Source: Lachnospiraceae bacterium (lineage in GTDB: Bacteria > Bacillota > Clostridia > Lachnospirales > Lachnospiraceae). Taken from it: a stretch of DNA of 64,000 nucleotides. Below the pieces are notes generated by a model, which did not search any database, was not told where the DNA came from, and saw only the letters and a list, made by a program, of their open reading frames with translations. The stretch covers positions 68,033 through 132,032 of the forward strand of contig JAAUZK010000019.1 of NCBI GenBank assembly GCA_014804655.1. The letters are read 5' to 3'. Positions 63,210 to 64,000 of this stretch are shown here, piece after piece. Position 1 is the stretch's first letter, and each line of letters opens with the position of its first letter. Both the position numbers and the translations under genes were made by a program.

Positions 63210-64000
63210 ATGGGAATCATTAAGACAGATAAACTGGTATTTGAATATATAAGGCGTGACGAAGAGGGAAACGTGGAGGGAATCACCCGCGCAGTGGACG
63301 AGGTCGATCTGGATGTGAAGCAGGGCGATTTCGTTGCGATTCTGGGGCATAACGGTTCAGGCAAGTCCACGCTGGCCAAGCATATCAACGCGATCCTGTA
63401 TCCCACCGAAGGTGCAGTGTGGGTGGACGGTATGGATACGCGGGACGAGAAGGATCTGTGGAATATCCGTCAGGAAGCGGGTATGGTTTTCCAGAATCCC
63501 GATAATCAGATCATCGGACAGGTGGTCGAAGAGGATGTGGGATTCGGACCGGAGAATATGGGCGTGCCTACGGAAGAGATCTGGGCGCGCGTGGAAGAGA
63601 GTCTGAAAGCGGTGGGGATGTACACATACCGCAAATTCTCACCGAATAAGCTATCCGGCGGACAGAAGCAGAGAGTTTCGATAGCAGGCGTTATCGCTAT
63701 GCACCCCAAATGCATTATCCTTGATGAGCCGACGGCGATGCTTGATCCCAACGGACGCAAGGAGGTAGTGCGCGCCGTCAGGGGATTAAATGATGTGGAA
63801 GGGATCACGGTGGTGCTGATCACCCATTATATGGAAGAAATTATTCACGCGGATAAAGTTTTTGTCATGGATAAGGGGAAGGTCGCAATGGAGGGAACGC
63901 CGCGTGAGATCTTTTCACAGGTGGAAAGGCTCAAGGAACTGCGTCTGGATGTGCCACAGGTGACACTGCTTGCCTATGAATTGCAGCAAAGGGGCGTAGA
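63210..64000 (+). CDS. ecfA1: ECF transporter ATPase EcfA (cut by window edge)
   Basis: 263 residues visible from the ATG at 63210 (AGGAG upstream); the stop codon is beyond the window. Walker [12 protein letters not shown]-loop with the ECF-specific [20 protein letters not shown], signature LSGGQKQR and Walker [14 protein letters not shown]. It powers the shared energy-coupling factor transporter that serves S components such as BioY. ecfA2 and ecfT normally follow. Confidence 0.95.
   Translation, partial: MGIIKTDKLVFEYIRRDEEGNVEGITRAVDEVDLDVKQGDFVAILGHNGSGKSTLAKHINAILYPTEGAVWVDGMDTRDEKDLWNIRQEAGMVFQNPDNQIIGQVVEEDVGFGPENMGVPTEEIWARVEESLKAVGMYTYRKFSPNKLSGGQKQRVSIAGVIAMHPKCIILDEPTAMLDPNGRKEVVRAVRGLNDVEGITVVLITHYMEEIIHADKVFVMDKGKVAMEGTPREIFSQVERLKELRLDVPQVTLLAYELQQRGV

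Overview
The window looks like a chromosomal segment of a Lachnospiraceae-type Firmicute (Clostridia). Four things point that way: the complete S10-spc-alpha ribosomal cluster with map, a KOW-domain gene, infA and rpmJ between adk and rpsM, and an ECF-transporter ATPase after rplQ; TTG/GTG starts with strong AGGAGG ribosome binding sites; low-GC promoters of the TTGACA-N17-TATAAT type; and lineage-typical genes (FlxA-like, a DUF6033-like protein, a LacI-type sensor fused to GGDEF, GHKL/LytTR pairs). A chemotaxis receptor and an FlxA-like protein hint at motility. Genus cannot be fixed from the sequence alone.

Layout. 1-4.8 kb: an RNA-repair/RNA-quality-control module. It has two WYL regulators on the minus strand (one cut by the window edge), two tandem tRNA-like RNAs that look like Y RNAs, a Ro60/TROVE protein and the RNA ligase RtcB. 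4.9-8.4 kb: a small membrane protein, an LtaS/MdoB-type phosphoglycerol transferase, a membrane-anchored glycerophosphodiesterase-like protein and a cupin. 8.4-16.6 kb: accessory metabolic and regulatory genes, including a DUF89 phosphatase, two Nudix genes (one with an internal deletion), GyrI-like, GNAT, an Fe-S aldo/keto reductase, BlaI plus a lipoprotein, and a Fic/isoprenoid-enzyme operon. 16.7-28.1 kb: a LytTR/GHKL two-component system with a linked ABC exporter, MATE, a hydrolase, a frameshifted DUF1835 gene, HxlR/flavin reductase, a methyltransferase, an S66 peptidase and an MFS transporter. 28.2-42.7 kb: the DUF6033-like gene, a COG3044 ATPase, bioY under a probable BirA box, a second LytTR/GHKL pair, an FlxA-like gene, LacI and LacI-GGDEF, TraX, DUF2752, a YQN-repeat membrane protein and an rRNA methyltransferase. 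42.8-59.8 kb: the ribosomal supercluster with a long structured leader. 59.8-64 kb: a chemotaxis receptor, a VanY-like peptidase and ecfA (cut by the right edge).

Two signals stand out. The first is the RNA module: tRNA mimics carrying canonical D- and T-arms, immediately upstream of Ro60 and RtcB. The second is a dispersed structured repeat seen in six copies (1447-1533, 1542-1629, 14450-14536, 26763-26850, 45134-45217, 49937-50026). Each copy has an outer stem whose sequence differs but still pairs, a core of CTAAG-stem-loop-stem-CTAAG, and a trailing GAGAATGC/GCATTCTC-type hairpin. Two copies lie inside the ribosomal operon and two near predicted transcription starts.
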